A stretch of 64,000 bases of DNA, taken from positions 3,405,001 through 3,469,000 of the forward strand of contig CM037463.1 of the NCBI GenBank assembly GCA_021014325.1, in the 5' to 3' direction. Shown here piece after piece: positions 1 through 12,800 of this stretch (position 1 is its first letter; each line of letters begins with the position of its first letter). This DNA is from Plazaster borealis (taxonomy: Eukaryota; Echinodermata; Asteroidea; Forcipulatida; Labidiasteridae). Made by a program: the position numbers and the translations under genes. The notes under the pieces are model-generated. The model worked only from the letters and a program-made list of their open reading frames with translations. It searched no databases and was not told the DNA's origin.

Positions 1-8
1 ACCAATCT

Positions 9-185
9 TAGTACACAGGACCTATGGCTTTATGTCCAATCCGAAGGACAGAGCACCTATGGTAAAGTATCTTGCTCAAGGACACAAGTGCCACGATTGG
101 GATTCGAACCCATACTCCACTGATCAGAAACACCAGAGCTTGAGTCCAAGTTCTTAACCGCATGGCCAAGACAGCCACAAAGGGA
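9..185 (-). mobile_element. tRNA-Leu-derived SINE fragment
   Basis: In reverse it reads a tRNA-like head with GGCCATGCGGTTAAGA, a CTCAAGC anticodon loop (anticodon CAA), the B box GGTTCGAATCC, and then the tail seen in other copies (GTGTCCTTGAGCAAGATACT). Copies also lie at 11410-11605, 32895-33310, 34865-35290 and 36325-36745. Confidence 0.75.
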
Positions 186-501
186 TAGATAACCCCAAAT
201 CTTTCAAACCAGGTTTTTAAGTGAAACTAAACTCACAGCATACTGAACTCTCAAAATATAGGGAAAGGTCAAAATACAGTCATGGTGAACAGTGAGCTGT
301 GCAATTTTATATAACAGACAAGTTTTTTGGACAGTTTGGACAGTTTTTGGATTTAAACTTCTGGCAATTTCTCCTCCTCTTGCTACATTTTTAAGAATGA
401 ATTTTAAATATTGCCGGCCTGCAATTTTAATCTTTAGAGGGGAAAGGCAATTTTTATTTTGCAAAAGGCACTTCTATTGCAGGGGTACCAACAACAAGAC
501 C

Positions 502-655
502 AGGGTTCAATTTCACAAAGAGCTAAGATTGGTCTCAAGTGCGAATCAATCTTAATTGCAAAGCAACGTGTGACGTTACAATAAAAATCACTATGGTGAT
601 ATTGACAACTCATCTTCAGATGAGTCTTAGAGCTTTGTGAAATCGAGCCCTGGGG
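502..655. repeat. Inverted-repeat element, AGGGTTCAATTTCACAAAG type
   Basis: Left end AGGGTTCAATTTCACAAAG pairs with right end CTTTGTGAAATCGAGCCCT. No coding capacity. It resembles, but differs from, the GGGCCCAATTTCA family found elsewhere in the window. Confidence 0.7.
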
Positions 656-739
656 CAATAGAGGTCAATGATTCTGTCCAATTCTATGCCTGGATTACAC
701 TGTTCGGAAGGAGGAGGTGGTGGGGGGGGGGTTACTTAC

Positions 740-862
740 CGCATAGTAGTTTCCTGCTGTCAACACAATGGGCAGGCCAGTGCGGTTGATAACAGTACAA
801 GCTGGTACCACAACATCATCTTTAATGGTTGTGTTGGGATCGTCCATTGCCTCACCAAATGC
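740..862 (-). CDS. VPS13A/C: VPS13 exon 43 (residues 1901-1941), last in window
   Basis: Encodes [20 protein letters not shown] and [19 protein letters not shown], matching human VKAFTEAATGSSADFVKDLAPFMILNSLGLTISV. Acceptor ttctggcag, donor gtaagt, phase 0. A run of ten C (in transcript sense) starts seven bases after the exon. The gene continues beyond base 1. Confidence 0.94.
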
Positions 863-3800
863 CTGCCAGAAAAAAATATATATCACCCATTTATCTGACC
901 ACTACAATGGCTCCCTGTTTCAAGGAGAGTCAAGTGTAAGATCTGCCTCACTGTGTTTAAGATTCCCGCGCTCTCTCAAAGAACTTATTACCATCAAGCT
1001 GAACACCTTGCAGTCTAAGGTCAACAGGGTCCAAGTTTGCGCAAGAACTATCGTTGACTATAGTTCGACTAAGTTAGCCCGAACTCTGTCTAGTTGACGA
1101 TAGATGGACTACGCTAGTCGACTATTTGGAACCAGCCTACCGGACATGGTCGCATCGCTGGTTATCAATAGCCGTTTTCATAGCACAGTGCAGAGTGGAC
1201 CAGTTATCAGAAAATGATAACGTACGTTGAGCCGCCGCGTTGATGTGACATGACTGGAGTCGTTCGCACTTCAACTTCTGTGCACATGCCCTACGTATGT
1301 CACTAAACAACAACTAGTTAACCCTTGGTCCTTGCGCGAACTTGACCAGGAGCGTGCTTGTTGGTAGAAGCCCTTACAAGAGCAATTTGCTGTGGAGACT
1401 GTGCTTTTTGCCACGGCTACTCCTTTCATCTGGAACAAACTCCCCGCTACACTTAGACAAACAACTTCCACTGCCATGTTCAAAACCAAACTTAGGTCTC
1501 ATCTACTCAACAAGATCTGTCATCATGTAGACCTCTTACAAAAAGAGTGACCTTGTACATCCCACAGCCATTCTGGCAGGCAAGATAATACACAGGTCAT
1601 ATATGGGAAATTTTACATTTTGTGTCATAATTTCCACATAAATTCAAGAGTTATACAAATAACAACTGCACAAGTTTTGAGATGTGTCCCCTTTCTTCAT
1701 ATCAAAAGTTGATACAAATCAAACAGTGCAATCGCCATAAGATTTCATAAAGGGACCCATTTGAGGGCATCAACCCATTTCATAAGGGGACCCATTTGAG
1801 GGCATCAACCCATTTCATAAGGGGACCCAATGGAGGCAATCAACCCATTTCATAAGGGTCCCTGTCGGAGGGCATCAACCCATTTCATAAGGGGAAACGT
1901 AAGAGAGAATCAATCCATTTCATAAGGGGACCCGTTGGAGGGCATCAACCCATTTCATAAGGGGACCTGTCGGAGGGCATCAATCCATTTCATAAGGGGA
2001 AACGTAAGAGAGAATCAACCCATTTCATAAGGGGACCCGTTGGAGGGCATCAACCCATTTCATAAGGGGACCTGTCGGAGGGCATCAACCCATTTCATAA
2101 GGGGACCTGTCGGAGGGCATCAACCCATTTCATAAGGGGACCTGTTAGAGGGAATGAACCCATTTAGGACCAGTACCTTCCCCAGGTTAGTGAGCATGTC
2201 TAGGCACGTCTTGGTGAGCGTCAACTGTAGCATACTGCTGGATGAGACGGTGACTGTCATCACAGGAGGAGCCAAGGCTACATCCGCCTCTTCATCTGTC
2301 TCACCAGAGGCTGCTGTAGATGCGATGTCAAGCAGGTCGTCATTCTTCACAATCTGAAGGTAACCAAATAGAATTGATAGTGACGCTCGGTAAATATTAG
2401 AGACATAATTTGCACATTGATCTTGTGCAAATTTTGCAAAAGTTTGCCTGCACAGGGTGAAAAATGGCGTTGTGGTCTTCTTTTTGTTTATGTATTAATA
2501 ATACATCATTCTTGCAAAGCGAGGAAATTTCCTGGGCTGTTCGCATTGGACTTAAAATAGTTAAGTTACCCATTTGCTCGGTTAGTTTACCCAAAATAAG
2601 TCCTGTGCGAACACGGCTTTAGTCTCCACAGTCTCCTGTGGCAATTTGTGTAAAGAGCCAGTTGGGCAGGAGAGTAACTTGTGTACTGTGGACTTAGTCT
2701 CCACAGTCCCCTGTGGGATTTTGCTCCAATACACAGGTACCACAGACTGCCACAAAGTACCATACCTTCCAGGCTAGCACTGGGTGCATGGTTTTCTTCT
2801 GTTTGTACAGCTGGTATTATGTGGAAACTTCCTGCCTTGTGTACTATGGACTTAGTCTCCACAGTCTCCTGTGGTAGTTTGTGTAAAGAGCCAGTTGGAC
2901 AGGAGAGAGTGCACCAATAATAATGGTTGTTTTTTTCATTGGCTACTTACATCCAGACTAAGATCCCATGGTTTATGTTGACTGGCCTCTGCTTCCAGCG
3001 GTTCTAACAGTGGCTCCCAGGCAGACACCTTCTCATTGTAGCAAGCAATCTCTGCCGTCATGTGGCTTTCAACATGAAGCTATAATACAGAGAAAAAACC
3101 CAAACACAACAAATTAAGTGTACCTCATATCGTCTGCTCAGAACTATAAGGTCATTAGTGCAATTTGTATGGGTTTGATAACACTGTATTTGCATTTTTT
3201 GGAGCTCCTGGTAAATAGGGTTTATTGATCAAGAGTGGTCTTCAAAGTATTTGTTTGGCAAAAAGAAACATTCCTTTTCTAAGTAAAACATTTTTTTGTT
3301 GATTTTGATTAATTCTTTTTCTCAAATGTATATGCATTTTTCATTTAATTACCTTTTGATCATTACGAATATGAAATTGCAATTAATGACCTTATAGCAC
3401 TGAGCCGACAATATGTCACACTTCCTGCCAAATCTCAAAACTGGATGTATTTGCTCATTAAATAAATAAAGGCAGCTTTCAAATAACACCTAATTAGGGT
3501 CTATAAAAGGTAAGTACTTCTCAACATGTATAATGTTTAAGACATCACATCAAATTGATATCAAGGCTGATGTTTCCATTTGTCTTCATTTTTAATGCCA
3601 TTTCACTATTTCCGAGAATCAATTCACATTACCATCAAACCCCTAGTCATTTCAAGCTATCAGCTGAGAAAGTCTGCAACAACCATATATTTACAATTTT
3701 CCTTTTGTTACTATTTATTGATTTCATTACAAATCCAACACCTCAAGCGCCAATAACAGGATGATTAGAAGACAATGACGAGATATTCAGTTTTAGACAT

Positions 3801-6800
3801 GGGAGGAAAACCTCAAATGGGAGAAATCCCTTGCAATCAGGCTCCGATATGAGGCAGGATTTGCAAACAGAGCTGAAAGGCAGAGAAAGAAACCACTACG
3901 CCAACCTGATCCTCATTAAGTACAAACCTTGGTCGACCAGTCTTTGACCACAGCCTCCACGCTTGCATCCACAGTTAGCATAGGTACAGTACGCCTCCCC
4001 ACGCTAGCCTCCAGTTTGATGATAATACTCTTGATTGTGGCGATTAACTCTTCACCTCGAGACTGCTCCACGGCAACCACGACCGCCTCTTCAAGTAGAG
4101 AGTCCACATCTATACCCACTGTGAGATATTGTGGAGAAGACAAGTTAATCAAGTACAACTTGTCAAGAAGACGAAATCAAATCTTTACATGACTTCCGAA
4201 ACTGAGAGTATATAGGTTTTGAGGCATTGCATGTTGAGGTATCAATGTATATTCAGTTTGCGGTAACACTATGTGTATATATCTACTTTGCTGTGTAGAA
4301 TTGTTCTTGAGAACTTAACGCAAGACAAGTTCTAAAGAACAAATCTTCACAGCAAAGTAGATAAAATACACATCTATACACATATATACAAATTGTAAGC
4401 ACTTCAGTCACTGTCAGTCAGAAACAGATTTGACGATTTCAATTTCAGTATGATTGAAGTCTTTTAAATCAAAAACAACATAAATATTTTGGCTTTTCCT
4501 CATTGTTGTAAGTTGATGGACTTCATCTGTCTACTCCCCAGTTGAAAATGTTAAAGTCACTTTCCACAAACTCAGAAAAGAACGATGCAATTTCTGTTAT
4601 ATACTTTGCACATAGATCCTTGTCATGTGATTGGATCCTTGTCGTGTGATTGGTGGTACACACATAAAGAGTCCTAACGATCCATGACGACCCAGGGATC
4701 TCACCTTCCTCCTTGAAGAACCAGAAGCTATGATCAGACACCTTCTTGGCATCCCAGAGATTCACGGGAACGATAGCTTTGCTTCGTTTCTCCTCATCGG
4801 TCTCAGGCTAGACAAATAAAATAAAAACAAGAACGGTGTGTTGACAAATACAAATGCCTTGCTGAGATTAATCTCATTCTTCCCGAGTTACAGAGTCCAA
4901 AACCAATAGGCTTCTAGGGGACCCCAAGACCAATCCACACCAAGTTTGGAGTTGATATGCCAAGTCCTTCTTGAGTTATCACACGCACAGCCACGGAAGG
5001 ACAAGGCAAACAGGATATGCCCCTTCAACTTCGCCAGCAGGGCATAAAAATTGATTTCTTTTAGGAGTTGCTGAAGGAAACAAATATGCAAAACCCCAAA
5101 GTTAGACATGAAAATATGTTTTGATTATGCACTTTTTCAAGCCAACTACGCACCTCAAAGTGCCTGACTTTTTTGTATTACCCCTGTTCATTGGGCCCCA
5201 AGTATTTCCGGAACCATCAAAACTCCTTAGGAGTATGCAGCACCAGCAGCCTTAGGAGTATGCAGCACCAGCAGCAACAATGGTGCACAGGTTGCTAATC
5301 GTGGCTGTATCAAAGATACTATAGCGCAACTGGTCATGTGTACAACATGAAAAGTACCTTGGTTGGAGTTAGCGTCTGGCTGACAGAGCTGAGGACCTTG
5401 ATGACTTCTGGACTGATGTTGAGGGCAATCTCCTCTATCATTAGGCTGATATGCTGACCTTTAGCTTCAGGTGCGTTAAGGTTGAAGTCCATGTTACATG
5501 GCACCAGTACCTGGAGATGAAAGTTAATGTTACATTCAAGACTAACAAAAACATTAGGCTCTGCCCCCTTCATCAACCTCGTTCCCAGTGGTGTACGATC
5601 TTGCCGCGCCATTTTTTTTTCTTTTCCAGAATGCCTTGCTCGATCATAACACCTGGAAGTGTGACTTTGAAATATCCAAATATATTGGATATTTTATTTA
5701 GTCCTGTGGTTAATCCATTCTGTGTTAGAGACTACGCAGAGTGCGCTGTTAAAAGATGCATCAAGTTATAGAGCAACTGGCCCCCTCTCATTCTTTTTTG
5801 ATCTTGTGATACGTCTAACTGTATGCAGTTTAGGGTGACCACATAAAAACATGATTCATTTGAAATGGATTGCGTCAAAATACGTGCATTTTGAAGCACA
5901 AGTACTAGACACCCGACAAGCGTTCAAACGTTGTTAACAAGCATGCACGCAAAGCAGTCACTTATGGTTAGCCAATCAGCATTGTTTTTCAGTGCTTCCC
6001 TTCTAGGGGTTAGTGACGAGAGGTATCGATACGGCGCGCTGCCCATGGTAGTGAGGATGCCCCTCATGCACTTACTAATCATTAACATGTATGCCAGAAG
6101 CCCAACAAATGTGAGACAAGTTGAAGATTCAATAAGGCCTAAAAAAAAAAATTAATATGTTGGCGTAATGATTAAAAAAAAAAACTTTCCTACCACAAAC
6201 GAAGCCGACAGTTAAAAAAAAAAACCTTGACATCCTTTTCTTTATTTAAATCCAGCCCTGGGAGAATGATTGACACTCCTATTCTGATCCAATTATGTCT
6301 TATCTTAATCCTCTACAGTTTGTTGTACATTGTTTCAGTTTGTAACTTCAATCAAAAGACAAGCCGCGCCCTATGTCTTTGTGGTTTTATGACCTGGTTC
6401 TGTGACCCTTAGGAGTAGGTATAGTGTTCTATTAAACTTGGAAAGTGTGTGGACATCCACTGGCTTAAAGTTTTGATTGAAAAAACAAAAACAAAGCCTA
6501 AGCCTTGTGCATGTGGCACCGGTGCAGGTGTGACACTCGTGTTGCACACTCTACTCATGGGGTTGTCATCAATAGACAAGTTGGTAGGCTTACCTTGGTC
6601 ATCTTGCCTTTACGTTGCTCCTCTAGATAAGGGCAAGCATTGATACGAAGTTGCTGCAAACCTCCCTTGATGTACATTGCATTGCCTGACAACGTGAGGT
6701 TCACTTCTCCCATAGTCTGCAATTCAATAATCGTTCAACTTTTTGTATTAAATAGCTGTAGCAAACTGCTCACTCACTAAACTAACCTGTGGTTTAAATG

Positions 6801-9800
6801 CAAAAAAGTTAATTGCCTTATGTTTCGACCCTAGCTGAGTCTTTATCAAATACTTTGCCAAGGTCAAAATGCTAGGCTATCTAATGACAATTATTCTAAT
6901 TTTTCTGAGGGCCCAACAATTTGAAATCAGACTTAAGTAGGAAGAGTATCACGCCTGTTTCATGAAGGCTGAAGGTTTGAGAAAACCCTGAAACCAGGAA
7001 AAATCCTGAGAAATCACATGCTTAATGATGTGATGGAAAAATGAGAAGCCAAACGATACATACTTTGAGGACCAAGGCGTTGGTGTCTTTCTTGGAGGAA
7101 TCGGAGACCAAGACGATCTCAGGACTGTCCAGGATTGCTTTCACCGTAATGACACCTTGCTGGGTACTCTCCTGGGCGTCAGGGGTCCCTGCAGGGGTGT
7201 TATTAGGCGTCTGCATCGCTTTCTTGACAGTCTTTTTCTCTTTATTCTCTGGTTTGGCCACGGCGCTCTCCTCCAGCCCCTTGGTGAAGATTTCTGCTAC
7301 GGTCATCAGGAACTCGGCGCAAACACAAGCATGGAAGTTTCTGACCGACGCTTCAACTATTTACAAGGAAAAAAAAAATACAATTTATAATTTTTCTTTG
7401 GCCGAGTCTGTATTCTTTATAAAAGTAAACGATGACAAAATTAGAAAAAGTAAGTGAAAGCTTGGGGTTATTTAACCATTTCATGCACAATTTATTTTAT
7501 TGATGAATTGATCATAACAACAAATTAATTGTGTACTCATTTTTTTTTAAATGGCGACCTCCCAAAACACAGGTCACAATAGCACCCTTAAGAGTACTCT
7601 TTCCCACTCTGAAAACTGTGTGGCCGTGCGATCTTTATTTTTCGTTTAACAACTATTTTTCTGGAGGGATTCAAACAGGTCTCTAGCGACCGGTCGGCCC
7701 ATGAAAGAGTTAATAAATGTTGGGTTGAAAACCCGTCTTTAAAAGTGTTTCAGCGCCTTGAACACCTTATTGGTGGATACGTGCGCTATGTAAGACTACA
7801 ATATTATTATTTTTATTAACGGATTGTGGAATCATAACAAACTCACTATTCTTGTCCTGGTTGGCCTTCTGCTCAAACTTCACGGAGATTGTTTCTAGAT
7901 CCTGATCATCACCATGGGAACCAAGCATCCTAAAAACAAAAGCAGAACACATAAATCATTCTAGGGTTTGAGACAATACTGAGGGGATGAATGCATCCAT
8001 AGACCATAACATACATCAACACCAAAAGAGAGATCACCTCTGCATTGGATGCACTCTACATCGATTTAAAGGCGCACATTGCCTTCCAATCTAAGAACAT
8101 TTTTGCTCTTTGGAATTGCTCCTTATCCTTTCTAATCGTTGTTCATGAACTAAAATACCTAAAATGTGTTGTAATTAACAAGTGGTGATTAAAAAAAACC
8201 TATAAATTTGCCTCTGGAAATACAACCAGTGTAACATACAGTCCGCCATTTTGTGGAGTCGAACATTTAGTCCTACAAAATGGCAGACTGTGTTCTGTCA
8301 TGCAATTAGGCAAAAAACACACAATTTCAAGGGAAATTTATGAGAATCATTACACTCAACTTTCCAACCATATTCATTTCATAACAAACTTTTTATAGCC
8401 CAAAGCGCCCAATCTGAAGGCAATGTGCCCCTTCTACCGACCCAAGGTCCTGCAGATTTCTCCCCCTCCCCCTCTTGCTGGACTCGCAAAGCATTAAATA
8501 TACAGTGCTTATGTTACATTGGTATAGAGCAGAACAAAATCATATTTTGTTCGTCATCTCTGATGCAAGCATTACATCAGTTTTACTTCAAATTCCTGTT
8601 TGAGTTAAATCTGACCAACTTTTAGCGAAAGTATATTATGACACTCGTTTAATATCCAATAAAATATGAACATTTTGGTTCAATGAACAAAAGTTTGACT
8701 TTTGCATTCTAATATCAAATGAAAAGAAGAGCACTTTTTTCCTAAACTTTTGCCGATGCATACTTTTTTTTTACCCTGTGCTTTCTATAACCATAACATT
8801 TCAAACAAGTGAACACAAGGAATAGTACAGACTAGAAACTTTATTTTCATACAGAGGGGAAATTTGAGAAGGCCTTAACCCACAACAAAATAAAAATCCT
8901 TTCTGTTGAATGACGTATGTTTGACCCACCTTGTTATAGCATCGCCTCTCCCTGGTCGTATGTCATCAAGGAGGATCTTAGCTAGTTTTGCGTTAGCAGT
9001 TATAGCCTGGTTGGATTGTATGCTGGCTTTAACTCCAAGATGACAGACTGCGAAGCAACCCAGGGCCTCATGAGGTACCCTCTCCTGACGACCCTCCAAA
9101 GGACGCTGTGAATGACGTGAGTAACAAGAAATCAGCACAGTGTGGAAATTGTTATGCCACCACCCAAAATCAAGCCTTTACACAACTGCAATATCTTTCT
9201 ACACCTATTCCAGATGTAACAATAATAATAATTTGGGAGGCTAATCATCTTTACTCGCAGTTGAGAAGCTGAATTGCGAAGGACGCGGCTACGATGTGGT
9301 TGAGCTGCACGTATGTAAAGGCGCCTTTGGCAGCCAGCCCACCGACCCGTATATGACCACGGAGCACAGCCAAAAACAAAAATCTTTTGATTTTTATCAG
9401 AGAGAGAAAAACAGACGGGCGTGGAGTAAATCCCTGGTGGCATAGGAGAGAACCAACGCACAACTCTACTCACATATTGCCTTAGCTGGGAATCGCACCA
9501 GGGGCCACGATGGCGAGTGGCGAGCGCTTCACGCACTAGCTAAAACCATGCCACCCAAATATACACACAAAGCCAATGGCAACAAGTTTTCTTGCAATGG
9601 TTATTGCAAAGAGCCTCTCTACAATTAGAAAATAAAGTTCATTCCTTTAGACTAATGGGTCACAGTTTTCAAGCCAACAACCCCCTTTGGACGACAGATA
9701 GATAACCAACCACAAACCGAGGCCCTAGTTTATTGTACTCAAAAGCAAAACATACTGCTCAACAAATTGACACAATCAGTACAAAAACTAGTGACAAAAA

Positions 9801-12800
9801 TATATCCTTTAAGTAATCTGTTTCAAGCGAGTCTCCCTTTTCTCAGTATTTGTGTGCTGTATGTAATTGGCCCAAGTCAATTTAATTTTAAAACGTAAAA
9901 CTTGCCATTTTAGTTTTCAAGATAAAGGGGTACAAATCGTTGTGTCTGTGGAAAAACATTGTATTTCGCACAAAAATTCTCCGCACAAACGTCGTATCTG
10001 GGCGCGTATTTGTTTTCCGTGTACATCCGGGCTATTTTAAGCGAGATACAACGTTTTGACAATGTCAAACTCGCGCGTAACGTAAGTGCTAATTTAGGAG
10101 ATAAAATGTTTTTTTGCACTGACACAACGATATCAACTTACCAGGTCTAGCTTCCCAGTGTACAGGGAAGCGTAGATTCCTTCCAACTCAAAATCTACAA
10201 AGATTTGTTCCCATGGATCTTCAGTTGTCTCTGATGTTGGGACATCGGCTTTGGCCTCCTCCTTGGTTGCTACAGTAGACAATTAATAACGACGCAGTCA
10301 AAAATACAGCGAGGGAACAATTTGATATCTGCTTGGGTAAAGGATTGATATTTGGAATTTCATTTTCATTTCATATCGTTTATTAATCCTGGTTGTGAAG
10401 CCAAGAACTCTCAGAAAAGCGAACTTAATCACTGTACTAGCCAAGAACCCGATTAAGAGAAGACAAAGAAGGAAAATTCAATTTTAGATGTGGGAGGAAA
10501 ACCCCAGAAAAATACTCCAGGGAAAACCCATGCAGTCAGGTAGGGACTGAAAACCCAATCCACATAGTGCCCCCGGTGGGATGCGAACCGGGGTCCTAGA
10601 GGTGGAAGGCGAGGAAAGATACCACTACACCAACCCAAGCCATACACATACATTTTTTACTGTACATATATTTCCATGTTTTCTAAAGTTGTTTTGGGGT
10701 TTTTTTTGCTGTTGTGTTTGCTTCTTTGTTTTATTCTGATGTTGTGAAACAAGGGTTCCTATTTAGTGGGCCTGCGTGCCTGTTCGGGGTTTCCCATTTG
10801 CACCACGTTGTATTTTGATGTTTGTGCAATAAAGGTAACAAACTAAACTAATGAAATGTGTGTATGCGAGAAATGTGTGTATGCAATAAAGTCGAAACTG
10901 TGATACCACTGACTGCTCTAATTTTGGAAAACATAAAAAGTATAGTAATTGTAATTTTTACTTTCAAAAGTTTTAATGGATTTTGTTAAACCTCTGAAAG
11001 TACAGACTCCATGGCCATTTGCTTAATACTTTAATTAGAGTGGTGCCACCCTTGCATACAAACACTTAAAACAGCAATGTTCAAAGGGTTTGAAAAAGAG
11101 TTGAGTAAAAACCAAAACCAAAAGAAAGTGAGCATTTTATTCTAAAAATGATAGTGGTGGCAGAATTTTGTACATTGGTTGATTAGGCCTTGGTAAAAAA
11201 AACCATTTGATGGAGTAAATGGTATGGTACTACTGCAGATATTGCACAAGTATTGGTCATTGGATTATTATTACTATTATAATTATTATGTTTTTCTCAA
11301 AATGAAAGCAAGGATGCCTCATCACTGTAGCTCGCTAGCCTGAGGAAACCTGTAGACAAGGGTGCTTACTATGTGAACCAGAAACACTGAGGTTAACCCC
11401 TACACTTCCATGATGTTCTGGGGGGTTTTTCTGTGCACTACCAATCCTAGTACACGGCTTAATGTCCCATCCGAAGGACAAAGCAATTATGGTAAAGTAT
11501 CTTGCTCAAGGACACAAATGCCACAACCGGGACTCGAACCCACACTCTGCTGATCAGAAACACCAGCGCTTGAGTCCGGTGCTCTTAACTGCCAGGCCTT
11601 GACATGATTAGTCTATACTCTAGAAGCAGGACAGTTCTTTTCAGAACTTGGTAGTCTCCCGAATCCCGAAAAAAACTACTCTGCGACAGTAGAATAGTCT
11701 CCCGAATTCCGAAACCTACTCCGCGGCAGTAGAATACATAGCAAGACAAGTTCTCAAAGAACAAAAGTCTACACAGCAAAGAAGATATACACATGGTGTT
11801 ACCACAAGCCAATTATACATAATCTATACTTGATGGATATTACACTTAGCTTCTCACCAGGCTTGGCATCAGATGCAGCAGTCGCCCCTCCCTCAGCAGT
11901 CTGCTCCTCTCCACCTGATGCAGAAGGAGTTTCTGCGTCAGCCACTTCCGGTTGACCCTCTGCTATGTTCTTGTTGAGAATACCCATAACCAGGGCAAAG
12001 TCATCTGGACCAATACACACCTGGGTAAGAGGTTACGATTGACATGGATTAGTTCCAGTAAGCAGTTTTAATAGCATAAATTAGAAATTAGAATTTCGGC
12101 CGATAAGCAAAACCATTTTCTTTTTTTTTAACAGTTTCACACAAAAAACATCAAGAAAAAACCATAGAGAAAAAATGCTTCAAATTGCACAGTAAGGATT
12201 TTAAAACCAAGAAAACATTCCAAAGACCTTGTTTCAATTCAGCGTGCTTCGGCCAAACATCCAAAGATTTGGGTCCAGAATGCCCCCCAGTTAAAAAAAA
12301 CCTGGGGAGAACCATGCGTAATTTCTACCGGTGTTACATCTTAGTGGATTTACATTCTCTCTTAGGGAAATACTAGAGGTCAGGGTGAAGTCTAGTCTTC
12401 CAGGATTGTATGTTCTATCATTCAAAATAAAGAGAGGTCTTTGAAGGAAAAAAAACGTCCTTAAATCTGGACAAATCCAGACAAATGACTACTAGATAAA
12501 TCTTTCTATAATTAGAGAGTTTTGACTATTTAGCATCATTTCCCTTATCGTCTTACTCTCATTGTAAATAACAAAATATCAGGACTGAAAAATTAGGACT
12601 GAGATTTCTTTGACATCCTCTCCTCACAGGAATCTTCAGACTTTTTTTTGGGGGGGGGGGATGTAATTTTAGGTATCAAACCATTCCTGCATTTTTTCCA
12701 ATCTCATTTGGGGGTCAAGAGGATGGGGCAAGGGTTCTGAGCGGGAGGCTCCAGCCCCCTCCCCCTCTGGTTACGCCACTGCTTCACAGGTTACAGTTCA

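Larger units (their letters stand above)
1..739. other. Intron after exon 43 (partial)
   Basis: Holds a reversed tRNA-Leu-type SINE piece (about 9-185), an inverted-repeat element (502-655) and G-rich sequence next to the exon 43 donor (712-732). No coding sequence recognised. Confidence 0.7.

Noticed and set aside
1741..2165. CRISPR-like periodicity
   Set aside because: Units are contiguous without unique spacers, and the genome is eukaryotic.
7041..7457. 138-codon frame on the plus strand
   Set aside because: Antisense shadow of exon 36, which matches VPS13 in the other direction.
9132..9536. 134-codon frame on the minus strand
   Set aside because: Covers a tRNA-like repeat and has no recognisable protein similarity.
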